Below are positions 44,215-54,216 of a DNA stretch of 64,000 bases, piece after piece. Source of the DNA: Acidiphilium multivorum AIU301 (GTDB lineage Bacteria > Pseudomonadota > Alphaproteobacteria > Acetobacterales > Acetobacteraceae); contig NC_015186.1 of the NCBI RefSeq assembly GCF_000202835.1, positions 434,001-498,000 of the forward strand, in the 5' to 3' direction. Within the stretch, counting starts at the first letter, position 1. Each line of letters starts with the position of its first letter. Under the pieces are notes generated by a model. It was not told where the DNA came from. It made no database searches and saw only the letters and a program-made list of their open reading frames with translations. The position numbers were made by a program, and so were the translations under genes.

Positions 44215-47200
44215 ATGTGGGGTGCGGCTGACGAGCCCCCGGTTGCAGATCGCGGGGGAACGGTGGCCGACTACGAGGAGGGGACGGAGGCCAGCTGGCC
44301 GGGAGAGGAGCAGCTCGACGAGAACCGCCAGGACTTGGCTGCCTTGGCTGCCTCGCAGCTCTCACACGCGCTCGACGCCCGACGGCGCGGACTGAAGGTC
44401 TACGAGAGCCTCAAGAGCCTGAACGACGTCATCGGTACGCAGTATGGCGATCGCGTTCTCTTCGAGCTAATCCAGAATGCCCACGACGCTCATCCACCAG
44501 GCGAGCCCGGCGAGATCGCGGTCCGCTTGACGATCGAGGCTGACGACCGCGGCGAGCTGCTAGTCGCCAATCGGGGACGCCCGTTCACCACGTCGAACCT
44601 CAACGCGCTCCGGAATATCGGTACCAGCGACAAGCAGATTGGCGAGGGCATCGGCAACAAGGGCCTCGGCTTCCGGAGCGTTGAAGCGCTGACCGACGAC
44701 GTCCGTGTCTATTCCGCGGCAGTCGCGGGTCCAGCAGAGCGGTTCGAGGGTTATTGCTTTCGGTTCGCACGCCTTGACGAGATCGCGGCGGGACTGGCCG
44801 GCCTCGGTGCGAGCAGTGACATGGCGGAGAGCGTTGCGGGGAACATCCCGCGCTACCTCATTCCAGTCGCCGTGCCCGACCAGTCCGAAGGCATCATGGA
44901 ACTCGCCCGCGGCGGCTATGCTACAGTGATCGCGCTGCCACTCCGATCGGCTCATACCGTCGCCCTCGCGCGGGCGCAGGTTGAGGCAGTGATCGATGCC
45001 GGAGCGCCGGTCCTCCTGTTCCTCGACCGGATCGGAAGTCTCGAAGTGTCGGTCCGGACAGTGAGCACGATCATTGTCGAGCGCCGGCTAACGCGGGAAG
45101 TCGAGCCGATCGCCGCCGATACGCTCCCGTCAGATACGAGCCTAACGCGCGTCACGCTCGGCGCAGGGGAGGTCTACCTCGTAGCGCGGCGGATATTGCC
45201 AAAGCCGGAACTGCTCCGCGCGGTACGGGATAGCATTGCCGCCGCGCCGCCGCTCAAGCGCTGGCTCGACTGGCGCGGCGACGCTGTTGTCTCCGTCGCA
45301 GTTCCGCTGGCAGGCGTCGAGGCCGGCCTGGGCCGCCTCTTCAACTTTCTACCCATGGATGAGCGCTCCGTGTCACCGATCGTCGGGCACATCGATGCGC
45401 CGTTCTTCTCGGACATCGATCGGCGGTCGATCAAGCCCGAACTGGCGCTCAACAAGTATCTTCTAGACGCCGCGGCACTAACCGCTGCTGCTGCCGCCCT
45501 CGCCATCGTCGACGGCGGGCTTAACCTGCCCCCCACCGTGGTCGTCGACTTGGCGGCATGGTCCGCTCAGCATCTGCAGCGGATAAGCGGGGCGTTCGCG
45601 GCGCTCAAGCGTCCACTCGCCAAAGCCGCCATCTGGCCGATCGTATCGGGCGGCCCCGCTTCCAGAGCAGCGTTCGACACGCTCTACGCTTGGCCCGACG
45701 TCAGGACGAGGCAGCTAACGCCTGAGAGGCTCGCCGAGGTCGCCGGGGCCGCAATCGTCCCGTCTGCGCTTGGCGACGCACGGCTCGCACGGATCAGCGC
45801 GCTCGCCGCGGCGGTGTCACTCTCGCTTCAACCTGGCGAGGATAAGCTTGCCGGTTGGACGGAGGCTGTCGCGCTTGCCCTCGCCGCAGAACGGCGGCGA
45901 TCGACGGCACGTTGGGACAGCTTCTTCGACGACGTGGTCGCGCTCTTCGCCGCCGCCGGCGCGCGGCTGTCGGCGCTGGAGGGAAGGAAGATTCTCATTA
46001 GCGGCGACGGTAAGCCGCTCGCTGCCACGGCCAAGGGTACCGACAACGCACCGCCAGTGTTTGTACGCGTGCGGACCGGGCGAAGGCGGCGCGGCGATGG
46101 ACCGCCGAGCCCGCCGTCCTCACTCGCTCGCAAGTTCCGCTTCTTGCACGAACGCATCAAACTGGGCGATGCGACCTTGCGCGCGTTCGAGAAGGGGGGC
46201 CTGCTCAGGCGCTATGACCCCCTCGAAATACTCGGCGGGATCAGGGGTGCGCTCGGGACCACTCCAACAAGCCTGCAACGCGGCGAGGCTCTCCTTTGGT
46301 CCTTCAAGGTCTGGCGTTCGGGCGGAGGCAAGCCCGTCGACGACGCGCTACGCGGTGCCGAGCTGTTCGTGCCGACGCTCGGCGGGTGGCACGCCGCCCC
46401 CGACGCGATCGCATCGGCGGCCTGGACGCCGCTCGGTCGGATGCTTGAGCAGTATCTGCACGACGCGGCAGCAGCATCACCCGACTGCGCACGCCAACGC
46501 GAGCGGCTGCTCGTCAGCTTCGCGGATTGGCCGAAATCCTCGTCCGAGGATCGCAAGGAGGAATGGCTCCGATTCCTGGTCCTGCTCGGCCTCGTCGACG
46601 GTTTGCGCCCGGTCGCGGGCGAGATGCAGACAGCCGGCACGCCCAGCGGACTGTGGCGTCCGCTACTCTTGTCGGGCAAGCCGGCACTCGGGCTCGACGA
46701 GCGCTGGGTGGCGCGGGTTCACGACATTTCGTTCTCGAATCCATATACCAATTACAACCTTAAGGGAGCGCTCTGGCGTTTGCCCGGACAGCTTGAGCAT
46801 GCAGATCTGCCGCAATCCGCCCGGGAGGCGCTGTCGGACCTGATCGTCGCCTATCTGCGCGAGTATGAGGACACCCACTTCAGTTTCACCGTCGAGCACG
46901 ACAAGGGATGGAACCGCGTAGTATTGCCCACTCCAATCGCCGTCTTCCTCGACGAAGCCGCCTGGGTCGCGAGCGTGCGGCGCGACGAGATCGTCTTCGC
47001 CCCTCCTCGTGCGAGCTGGTCGACCACGGCTCCCCGCCAGATCCCGCCTCGATTCACGACCCGGTTCGCGGCCGAGCCCGGCAGCAGGGGCGGGTTGCCC
47101 CCGATCCTCTTCGATCCTCGGATCGGACTGCGCGACTGGTCGCGCGCGGCGACCGCGCCCGAGCGACTGGCTTCGCTCGCCGCCGCACTCGACGATCTTT

Positions 47201-49557
47201 CCGCGGCCGAGCGCCGCGACTTGCGCGACCAACTGCGCCGAGCCTGGAGCGATGTAGCCGAGGGCAGGCTCGCGCTGCCGAAATCGCTGCCTTTGGTCAT
47301 CGAGCGGATGGGCGGACTCGACGTACTCCCGTCCGACCCCATCAGTAAGCCCACCGTCCATGTGACGTCCGAGCGGCAAGGTTTTGCCGCCCGTGCGCTC
47401 GCCGACCGCGGTGAGGCGGTGCTCGATATTGGAGAGACCGACGCGGACGCAGTGCGCGAGTTGGTCGAAGCGACGGGAGGCTTCACGGCACGGCTGGCGG
47501 ATGCCGGCGACGTTCGGCTCATCGTGGACGGAAGCGAATTCGCCGTGAACTCGCACGACCCATTGTTGGTCTCGGGTGACCGCACCTGGCTCGCGGACGC
47601 TGCTGTTTTCGCCCACGAGTATCTTGGCGATCCACTGGAGCTTCGCACGTTGCCTCCCGAAGAACTCGAGCGCCGACTGCGGCTGGTGCGCGTGCACCAC
47701 TGCGCAAGCTTTGCGCTCGTCATCAACGGCCATGAGGTGGTCGCGCGGGGCGACGATCGCGTCCAACCCGTCGCGCACGCCAAGACGCCGACCCTGGTCG
47801 TCGGCGGCGGCCCGATCGACCTCGAACTCCTGATTGACGCCGCGCCGGCGCTGACCAAACTCGTGGGCGCGAGGCGCAACACGCTCGAGCAGATGCTCGG
47901 GCGCCTCATGCGCGAGGGGTTCACCGGGACGACGTCGGGTCCGACGGAGGAGCAATATGCGCGCGCCATCCGGCGTGACATCTCAGTTGTGCGCGACCAC
48001 TTCGCTGCGACCCGAGGTGGCATCGAGCGGCTGACGCGGGCTCTGCTGCCGGTCGTGGCACATCTACGCGGCGAGAAGACTGCCGCAACGCTCGCGGAGC
48101 GGCACGAGCGCCTGGGGCCCGACCTCAACCTGCGGGAATGGCTTGCCAAGACGCTAGGCCCCGACCTCGCCAGCCAATGCCTCGAGGCGGCGGCCAACAC
48201 CGACGACCAGGGGGTAATTCGGCGGGAGATGGGGTTCGACTTCGCGGAGTATGGCCGGACGCTGGCGGCGCTCGGTTATCCGCCGCTGAACGACGAGGCG
48301 GAGTTCAGGAGGCTGTTCGGCGCTTATTTCGCCGAACTCCGCCCTCGGCTGGTCGACCGCGCCCGACGTCGCTTTTTCGACACTTGGCACGCTGGTGGCG
48401 ATCTCTCCGACTATGTCGTGCTTCGCAAGCTTGACTTCGTTGCGTTCGATCCCGCCTGGCCTGCGACCATTGAGTCGCTCGACCGCGAGGTCGTAGAGCA
48501 GGCGGCCATGGTCGCTGCGGACGCGGTGCTCGGGCCGGATGACCTGTCGCGCGTGCTGCCCGAACTCGAACCGACCGCGGCGGCAAACCGCAAACTCATC
48601 GCCGCCCGTTACGCGGGCCTCACAAACCTCGTGCGGGCGTGGTGTCGCAAGGCGGCCGTGGAGCCGCCGATGGTAATGACCGGCGGCGAGCCTCAGCAAC
48701 TGATCCGGGTTTTCGACGACGCCGGTCTGCTGGATTTTGAGGTGATCAAGCCCGAGTCGCTGCCTACGTTTTGCGCCCGTGTCGGCGTCTGGCCCGCGGG
48801 CATGCCGCGAAGCGAGGTGCCGACGGAACTCGGTCTCGAGCAGCAGGATCTCGACCATGAGGCACGCGAGGCACGCGACGCAAAGCGCCGTGCCGAAGTG
48901 GATCGCCGAACCATCCTGTTCGGCGGCTCCAAGCTTGATACCGGCGATGCCACCTTCTCCCACCTGTTCGAGAGCCTCGCCGACACGGCCCTCAAAGCCG
49001 ACGACGGTTGGTTCGCGCGCAGTCGCCCTCCGCGCCTCCTACCCCAGGAGCAGCGCGAACCCGGGGGCGGCGGAGGCGGCAAGGGCGGCGGAAACAGCCA
49101 AGCTTGGCAGAACCAGCCTCCCGAGGCTATTCGCAAAGCAATGGGGATCGCGAGCGAGTGGCTGGCGCGGGAGTATCTCCGACGCCGCCATCCCGCGGAG
49201 ATGTCCGACAACTGCTGGGTGTCGTCGAATCGTGCCGCCTTCTGCTCGGGTGATCACGGCGATGATAGCCTTGGCTACGATTTCAGGATCGAGACCGCAC
49301 GCAACGAGTGGCTCTACGAAGTCAAGTCGGCACTGGACGAGGGTGGTGAGTTCGAGATGACAGCGCGCGAGCTCGAGGTTGCGGGAAGCGCGAGCCTTGA
49401 GCACAAACGACGTTACCGCATCCTCTATGTGCCGTATGTGTTTGATCCCGCTCGGTGGCGGGTCCTGCCTCTCTCGAATCCCGCAGCGCTCTCGACACGC
49501 GGGCGCTTCCGGCTCGTGCGAAGCGGTTCGGTCCGGTACCGCTTCCAGGCACGATGA
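44215..49557 (+). CDS. giant GHKL-ATPase / DUF3883 (NO VEIN-like) protein, putative defence factor
   Basis: A 1780-residue protein. An N-terminal sacsin/Hsp90-type GHKL ATPase has LFELIQNAHDAH near residue 85 and IGTSDKQIGEGIGNKGLGFR near 145. The middle 1450 residues are without known domain. After a Gly-rich linker (GGGGGGKGGGN near 1630) the C-terminus is DUF3883, the NO VEIN C-terminal domain, with a nuclease-like pattern GYDFRIETARNEWLYEVKSA. GHKL-plus-nuclease giants are frequent in defence islands; activity here is inference. It sits alone between relaxase and traG, next to a vapC stump, so it is cargo. The start is uncertain: ATG at 44215 has no clear ribosome site, and GTG at 44263 is possible. 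Confidence 0.72.
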   Translation: MWGAADEPPVADRGGTVADYEEGTEASWPGEEQLDENRQDLAALAASQLSHALDARRRGLKVYESLKSLNDVIGTQYGDRVLFELIQNAHDAHPPGEPGEIAVRLTIEADDRGELLVANRGRPFTTSNLNALRNIGTSDKQIGEGIGNKGLGFRSVEALTDDVRVYSAAVAGPAERFEGYCFRFARLDEIAAGLAGLGASSDMAESVAGNIPRYLIPVAVPDQSEGIMELARGGYATVIALPLRSAHTVALARAQVEAVIDAGAPVLLFLDRIGSLEVSVRTVSTIIVERRLTREVEPIAADTLPSDTSLTRVTLGAGEVYLVARRILPKPELLRAVRDSIAAAPPLKRWLDWRGDAVVSVAVPLAGVEAGLGRLFNFLPMDERSVSPIVGHIDAPFFSDIDRRSIKPELALNKYLLDAAALTAAAAALAIVDGGLNLPPTVVVDLAAWSAQHLQRISGAFAALKRPLAKAAIWPIVSGGPASRAAFDTLYAWPDVRTRQLTPERLAEVAGAAIVPSALGDARLARISALAAAVSLSLQPGEDKLAGWTEAVALALAAERRRSTARWDSFFDDVVALFAAAGARLSALEGRKILISGDGKPLAATAKGTDNAPPVFVRVRTGRRRRGDGPPSPPSSLARKFRFLHERIKLGDATLRAFEKGGLLRRYDPLEILGGIRGALGTTPTSLQRGEALLWSFKVWRSGGGKPVDDALRGAELFVPTLGGWHAAPDAIASAAWTPLGRMLEQYLHDAAAASPDCARQRERLLVSFADWPKSSSEDRKEEWLRFLVLLGLVDGLRPVAGEMQTAGTPSGLWRPLLLSGKPALGLDERWVARVHDISFSNPYTNYNLKGALWRLPGQLEHADLPQSAREALSDLIVAYLREYEDTHFSFTVEHDKGWNRVVLPTPIAVFLDEAAWVASVRRDEIVFAPPRASWSTTAPRQIPPRFTTRFAAEPGSRGGLPPILFDPRIGLRDWSRAATAPERLASLAAALDDLSAAERRDLRDQLRRAWSDVAEGRLALPKSLPLVIERMGGLDVLPSDPISKPTVHVTSERQGFAARALADRGEAVLDIGETDADAVRELVEATGGFTARLADAGDVRLIVDGSEFAVNSHDPLLVSGDRTWLADAAVFAHEYLGDPLELRTLPPEELERRLRLVRVHHCASFALVINGHEVVARGDDRVQPVAHAKTPTLVVGGGPIDLELLIDAAPALTKLVGARRNTLEQMLGRLMREGFTGTTSGPTEEQYARAIRRDISVVRDHFAATRGGIERLTRALLPVVAHLRGEKTAATLAERHERLGPDLNLREWLAKTLGPDLASQCLEAAANTDDQGVIRREMGFDFAEYGRTLAALGYPPLNDEAEFRRLFGAYFAELRPRLVDRARRRFFDTWHAGGDLSDYVVLRKLDFVAFDPAWPATIESLDREVVEQAAMVAADAVLGPDDLSRVLPELEPTAAANRKLIAARYAGLTNLVRAWCRKAAVEPPMVMTGGEPQQLIRVFDDAGLLDFEVIKPESLPTFCARVGVWPAGMPRSEVPTELGLEQQDLDHEAREARDAKRRAEVDRRTILFGGSKLDTGDATFSHLFESLADTALKADDGWFARSRPPRLLPQEQREPGGGGGGKGGGNSQAWQNQPPEAIRKAMGIASEWLAREYLRRRHPAEMSDNCWVSSNRAAFCSGDHGDDSLGYDFRIETARNEWLYEVKSALDEGGEFEMTARELEVAGSASLEHKRRYRILYVPYVFDPARWRVLPLSNPAALSTRGRFRLVRSGSVRYRFQAR

Positions 49558-49679
49558 GACGTTCCAGATGCTGCAGGCGTCGACCACTGGCGCCAACGCC
49601 GCAGCTCGGTCGGCCCCGCCGGCCCTTTTGCGAGTGCCCTACCTGACCCACATCGTCGGTAAGCGTCGCGCGGCGCGAG

Positions 49680-49939
49680 GGTTGGGAGCCATCAAGCGGC
49701 AACTGGGACGGAAGGATTTCCGTGCGGACGCGCGGCCGCTGCGGCGCGGCCTGCTCGATAATGGCTATGCCGAGCTTCCCGTCACCAGTGCGCATGCCGT
49801 CGCCCTCGATCTCCTGCCGTCGCTGCACAAGGACCCGTTCGACCGCATGCTGATCGCGCAGGCGCTGGTCGAAGGAATCATGCTGCTCACCGCGGACGCC
49901 AACCTCGCGCGATATCCAGGACCGATCCAAGCGATCTGA
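49680..49939 (+). pseudogene. VapC-type PIN toxin, 5'-truncated remnant
   Basis: Reads AIKRQLGRKDFRADARPL, then AELPVTSAHAVALDLLPSLH and KDPFDRMLIAQALVEGIMLL, ending LTADANLARYPGPIQAI. This is the last two-thirds of a PIN toxin of the kind with HxDPFDR. The N-terminal strand with the first catalytic Asp and the first Glu are missing, as is any antitoxin. The loss coincides with the arrival of the GHKL/DUF3883 gene immediately upstream. Confidence 0.78.
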
Positions 49940-50078
49940 GCCCGAGGCCTTGACCGAAGGGGGCAACCCGCCGCCTGTTTCTATTTCTTCGATCCTCTAC
50001 GATTGCCGTTCTTTGCTGTTGCACGGCGGAGTTTCCGTCTTTCTATCTGTGCCCCGTTCGCATTCATGAGCGGGGTCG

Positions 50079-52088
50079 ATGACCGGGACGAAGATTCTCT
50101 GGGGCCAGATGCTGGGCGCACTCGCCATGGTGCTGTTCGGCTGCTGGGCCGCCACGGAATGGACGGCTTGGCGGCTTGGCTTCCAGCCGGCACTCGGCTT
50201 GCCCTGGGTCCGAATTGGCGCGGCGCCGGTCTATCAGCCGCAGCTGTTCTTCGCGTGGTGGTACCATTTCGACGCCTACGCCCCCGGCGTCTTCGCCAGA
50301 GGCGCGGCGATCGCCTCCGCCGGGGGTCTGGGCGCGGCGCTACTCGCCATCGTGGCCTCGGTCCTTCGCGCACGCCAGGCGCGGCACGTCACCACCTATG
50401 GCTCAGCGCATTGGGCAGCGCACCACGACATCGCGGCGGCGGGCCTGTTCGGTGACGCCGGCGTGCAGCTTGGCCGGCTCGGCGCGCAGACCCTCCGCCA
50501 TGACGGCCCGGAGCACGTGCTCTGCTTCGCCCCGACGCGCTCGGGCAAGGGCGTCGGCCTGGTCGTGCCGACGCTGCTGTCATGGACCGGCAGCGTCATC
50601 GTCCACGACATCAAGGGCGAGAATTGGACCCTGACCTCCGGCTGGCGCGCCCAGTTCAGCCACTGCCTGCTGTTCGACCCGACCAACCCGCGCTCCGCCG
50701 CCTACAACCCGCTGCTGGAGGTCCGCCGCGGCGAATGGGAAGTGCGCGACGTCCAGAACATCGCCGATGTGCTGGTCGATCCCGAGGGCGCGCTGGAACG
50801 TCGCAACCACTGGGAGAAGACCAGCCACTCGCTGCTGGTCGGTGCCATCCTGCATGTGCTCTACGCCGAGCCGGACAAGACGCTGGCCGGCGTCGCCGCG
50901 TTCCTCTCCGATCCGGCGCGGCCCATCGAGCGGACCTTGCGGGCGATGATGACCACGCCGCATCTCGGCGCGCGTGGTGTCCATCCGGTGGTCGCGCAGT
51001 CGGCCCGTGAGCTGCTCAACAAGTCCGAGAACGAGCGCTCCGGCGTGCTCAGCACGGCGATGTCGTTTCTCGGCCTCTACCGCGATCCGGTGGTGGCCAA
51101 GGTGACGTCCCACTCGGATTGGCGGATCGCCGATCTGGTCGGTGCCGAGCGGCCGGTGTCGCTTTACCTCGTCGTGCCGCCATCGGACATCTCGCGCACG
51201 AAGCCGCTGATCCGCCTGGTGCTCAACCAGATCGGCCGGCGGCTGACCGAGACCCTGGACGTTCCCGCGCGACGCGCGACGGGCCACGCACCGTCGCGTC
51301 TGCTGATGATGCTCGACGAGTTTCCTGCGCTCGGCCGGCTGGATTTCTTCGAATCCGCGCTCGCTTTCATGGCCGGGTACGGCATCCGCGCCTTCCTGAT
51401 CGCGCAGTCGCTCAACCAGATCCAGAAGGCCTATGGCGAGCACGACGCGATCCTGGACAACTGCCATGTCCGCGTTTGTTTCGCGACCAACGACGAGCGG
51501 ACCGCCAAGCGCATCTCGGATGCGCTCGGCACCGCGACCGAACTCCGGGCGATGAAGAACTACGCCGGCCATCGGCTGGCGCCGTGGTTGTCGCATCTGA
51601 TGGTCAGCCGTCAGGAGACCGCGCGCCCGCTGCTGACCCCGGGCGAGGTGATGCAACTGCCGCCGACCGACGAGATCGTCATGGTCGCCGGCCTGCCGCC
51701 GATCCGTGCGAAGAAGCTGCGCTACTATGAAGAGTCGGCATTCCGGGACCGGGTGTTGCTGACGCCGACGCTGTCGGAGCGCGGCTACCCGGACATCCCA
51801 CAGGCCCGAGGCGACGACTGGACCGGCGCGGGGCCGATCGGTGCCCAGGCTGCGGATTCCGCCGAGGCGGTGCTCCCGGACCCCGCCAATGGTGGCATCC
51901 GCCAGGAGCCGGAACTGCCGGAGCACGAAGCCATCGTGCCAGCCCGCGAGCCGGCTGGCGAGTTCGCCATCCTGGAGGACGAGCCCGACGACGAGCCGCA
52001 GCGCCAGCGCGCCATGGCGGCGCTGCAACGGCAAACCGTGCGCAACGCGGCGATCGACCGCGGCGACGGCATGGCGATGGGGATGTAG
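50079..52088 (+). CDS. traG: type IV coupling protein TraG/VirD4
   Basis: A 669-residue coupling ATPase: two N-terminal transmembrane segments (about residues 10-30 and 70-95), Walker A FAPTRSGKGVGLVVPTLL near 155, and Walker B LLMMLDEFPALGRLDF near 410 with the downstream FLIAQSLNQI. It links the relaxase-DNA complex to the TrbB-I secretion channel. The C-terminus is an acidic low-complexity tail. It is the first gene of the transfer operon (three-base gap to the next gene). Confidence 0.93.
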   Translation: MTGTKILWGQMLGALAMVLFGCWAATEWTAWRLGFQPALGLPWVRIGAAPVYQPQLFFAWWYHFDAYAPGVFARGAAIASAGGLGAALLAIVASVLRARQARHVTTYGSAHWAAHHDIAAAGLFGDAGVQLGRLGAQTLRHDGPEHVLCFAPTRSGKGVGLVVPTLLSWTGSVIVHDIKGENWTLTSGWRAQFSHCLLFDPTNPRSAAYNPLLEVRRGEWEVRDVQNIADVLVDPEGALERRNHWEKTSHSLLVGAILHVLYAEPDKTLAGVAAFLSDPARPIERTLRAMMTTPHLGARGVHPVVAQSARELLNKSENERSGVLSTAMSFLGLYRDPVVAKVTSHSDWRIADLVGAERPVSLYLVVPPSDISRTKPLIRLVLNQIGRRLTETLDVPARRATGHAPSRLLMMLDEFPALGRLDFFESALAFMAGYGIRAFLIAQSLNQIQKAYGEHDAILDNCHVRVCFATNDERTAKRISDALGTATELRAMKNYAGHRLAPWLSHLMVSRQETARPLLTPGEVMQLPPTDEIVMVAGLPPIRAKKLRYYEESAFRDRVLLTPTLSERGYPDIPQARGDDWTGAGPIGAQAADSAEAVLPDPANGGIRQEPELPEHEAIVPAREPAGEFAILEDEPDDEPQRQRAMAALQRQTVRNAAIDRGDGMAMGM

Positions 52089-52091
52089 CCC

Positions 52092-52607
52092 ATGAAAAGC
52101 CGGCTGAACTGCTACTTCGATCCCAAGCTCGCCGATCAGCTCACTGCTTTCGCGCTGCGGCAGGGTGTGCATCGTTCGCAGTTGGTGGAGGCCGCCGTCA
52201 CCTCCTTCCTCTCGCCCGACGCGCTGGATCGCCGCGAGGCCGCCTTCGTCCGCCGGCTCGACCGGCTGTCGCGGCAGATGGAGCGAATCGAGCGCGATCT
52301 GACAATCGCCATCGAGGTGCAGGCGCTGTTCGTGCGCTTTTGGTTGTCGGCATCGCCGCCGATCCCGGCCGCACAGCAGGACGCAGCGAAGGCGCAGGGT
52401 GCCAGCCGCTACCAGGGCTTCATCGAGACCCTCGGCCGACGACTTCAGCGCGGCGACTCCCTGGTCCGCGAGATCAGCCGGGAGATCAGCCCCGAGCACC
52501 ATAGCCGTGCCGGCACATCAACAGGTAGCGGCGACAAGACGGACGAAGACGTCGCAAGCGCCGACGCGGACATGGCCGGGAAGGAGGGTGTGCATGCCGG
52601 TCTCTGA
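52092..52607 (+). CDS. CopG-type ribbon-helix-helix protein
   Basis: A 171-residue protein. The start [20 protein letters not shown] with [17 protein letters not shown] is a ribbon-helix-helix DNA-binding domain, followed by a charged helix ([20 protein letters not shown]). Such genes lie between traG and trbB in many ICEs and may act as relaxosome auxiliary or transfer repressor. It ends inside trbB (14-base overlap). Confidence 0.83.
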   Translation: MKSRLNCYFDPKLADQLTAFALRQGVHRSQLVEAAVTSFLSPDALDRREAAFVRRLDRLSRQMERIERDLTIAIEVQALFVRFWLSASPPIPAAQQDAAKAQGASRYQGFIETLGRRLQRGDSLVREISREISPEHHSRAGTSTGSGDKTDEDVASADADMAGKEGVHAGL

Positions 52608-53601
52608 CGGCACCAGCATGATGCTGGCCCGCTCGGTGCGCATGCTGCGCACCGCGCTCGGTCCGGCGATCGCGACGCTGCTGGGGCAGCCCGACATCGT
52701 CGAGGTGATGCTCAACCCGGACGGCCGGCTCTGGGTGGACCGTCTCGGCGCCGGCCTTGCCGACACCGGCCTGCGGATGCTGCCCGCCGACGGCGAGCGC
52801 ATTATCCGTCTCGTCGCGCACCACGTGGGCGTCGAGGCACACGCCCATAATCCGCGCATCTCGGCCGAACTGCCGGAGACCGGCGAGCGCTTCGAGGGCC
52901 TGCTGCCGCCGGTGGTGACCGGCCCTACTTTCGCCATCCGCAAGCCCGCCATCGCGGTGTTCTCGCTCCACGACTACGTCGAGACCGGGATCATGCGCGC
53001 CGACCAGGCCGGGCTGCTGCGAACGGCGATCGCCGAACGCTGGAACATCCTGGTCGCCGGCGGCACCTCGACCGGCAAGACGACACTGACCAACGCGCTG
53101 CTCAAGGAAGTCGCCGCCACCGGCGACCGCGTTGTAGTCATCGAGGACACGCGGGAACTCCAGGTCGAGGCGCCGAACCTCGTGTCGCTGCGAACGAAGG
53201 ATGGCGTCTGCTCCCTCGCGGATCTGGTCCGCTCCAGCCTGCGGCTGCGTCCCGACCGCATCCCGATCGGCGAGGTACGCGGTGCCGAGGCGCTCGACCT
53301 GCTGAAGGCCTGGGGCACCGGCCATCCCGGCGGCATCGGCACCATCCATGCCGGCTCGGCCCTCGGCGCGCTGCGCCGGCTCGAACAGCTGATCCAGGAG
53401 GCGGTGGTCAACGTGCCGCGCCCGTTGATCGCGGAGACCATCGATCTGATCGCGGTTTTGCACGGCCGCGGCCGGCACCGCCGCCTCGCCGGGCTCTGGC
53501 AGGTCGGCAAGGTCCTGGCCGCTGGCGACTACGTGCTGACGGAGATCGGCGCCGAGCGCCCGTCCAACATCGTTCCCCTCCAGCCCGGGAGTCATCCGTG
53601 A
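52594..53601 (+). CDS. trbB: conjugative transfer ATPase TrbB (VirB11-type)
   Basis: A 335-residue hexameric secretion ATPase. Walker A is [18 protein letters not shown] near residue 155, followed by [10 protein letters not shown], the [14 protein letters not shown] segment and [13 protein letters not shown] (His box). It powers pilus assembly and DNA export at the cytoplasmic side. The start MPVSDGTS follows aaggagg at good spacing. It begins the overlapping trb series. Confidence 0.92.
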   Translation: MPVSDGTSMMLARSVRMLRTALGPAIATLLGQPDIVEVMLNPDGRLWVDRLGAGLADTGLRMLPADGERIIRLVAHHVGVEAHAHNPRISAELPETGERFEGLLPPVVTGPTFAIRKPAIAVFSLHDYVETGIMRADQAGLLRTAIAERWNILVAGGTSTGKTTLTNALLKEVAATGDRVVVIEDTRELQVEAPNLVSLRTKDGVCSLADLVRSSLRLRPDRIPIGEVRGAEALDLLKAWGTGHPGGIGTIHAGSALGALRRLEQLIQEAVVNVPRPLIAETIDLIAVLHGRGRHRRLAGLWQVGKVLAAGDYVLTEIGAERPSNIVPLQPGSHP

Positions 53602-53930
53602 GCCCGAACACGATCATCCACGCCCGGCGTCCGCACACAGCCGCGCTCATCGCGCTGGTGCTGCTCTGGCCGGTCTCCGCTCTCGCGGCGGGATCTAACA
53701 TGCCGTGGGAGCAACCGCTGCAGCAGATCCTCGATTCCGTGCAGGGGCCGGTCGCGAAAATCATCGCCGTGCTGATCATCATCGGCACCGGTCTCGGTCT
53801 CGCTTTCGGTGAAACTTCCGGCGGCATGCGCCGGCTGATCCAGATCGTCTTCGGTCTGTCGATCGCCTTCGCCGCCGCAAGCTTCTTCCTGACCTTCTTC
53901 AACTTCTCCGGTGGGGCGCTGGTCGGATGA
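53598..53930 (+). CDS. trbC: conjugative pilin TrbC (VirB2-type)
   Basis: A 110-residue pilin precursor with an N-terminal hydrophobic signal ending LAAGSNMPWEQ and two further membrane helices (VAKIIAVLIIIGTGLGLAFG and LIQIVFGLSIAFAAASFFL). It starts with GTG overlapping the trbB stop. TraF in this element is the likely processing enzyme. Confidence 0.87.
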   Translation: MSPNTIIHARRPHTAALIALVLLWPVSALAAGSNMPWEQPLQQILDSVQGPVAKIIAVLIIIGTGLGLAFGETSGGMRRLIQIVFGLSIAFAAASFFLTFFNFSGGALVG

Positions 53931-54199
53931 ACGGTCCCGCGGACCTTCCCGGCTGGTCGGTGCCGCTGCATCGCAGCCTGACCGAGCCGATCCTGCTGGG
54001 CGGCGTGCCGCGCGGCATGGCGATCGCGCTCGGCACGCTATCGGCCGCGATCGGGCTTGGCCTCCAGCTCTGGATCGCCGGGATTGCGATCTACCTGATC
54101 GGCCATGCCGCGGCACTGTTCCTGACCCGTCAGGACCCGCAATTCGGGCCGGTGTTCGCCCGGCATCTGCGCGCCGCGCGGCGCCATCTGGACGTGTGA
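53927..54199 (+). CDS. trbD: TrbD (VirB3-type) membrane protein
   Basis: A 90-residue protein with the VirB3 pattern WSVPLHRSLTEPILLGGVPR followed by two adjacent hydrophobic helices and FLTRQDPQFGPVFARHL. It anchors the TrbE ATPase to the membrane complex. Overlaps trbC by four bases. Confidence 0.88.
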   Translation: MNGPADLPGWSVPLHRSLTEPILLGGVPRGMAIALGTLSAAIGLGLQLWIAGIAIYLIGHAAALFLTRQDPQFGPVFARHLRAARRHLDV

Positions 54200-54216
54200 C
54201 GGGGGCGCCACCGGCC

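Noticed and set aside
46663-48200. Two overlapping long minus-strand frames in the GHKL/DUF3883 gene
   Set aside because: They overlap each other and the recognised plus-strand gene, with composition typical of antisense high-GC frames.
50580-52502. 640-codon minus-strand frame over traG and the ribbon-helix-helix gene
   Set aside because: Antisense shadow of traG, whose Walker motifs are on the plus strand.
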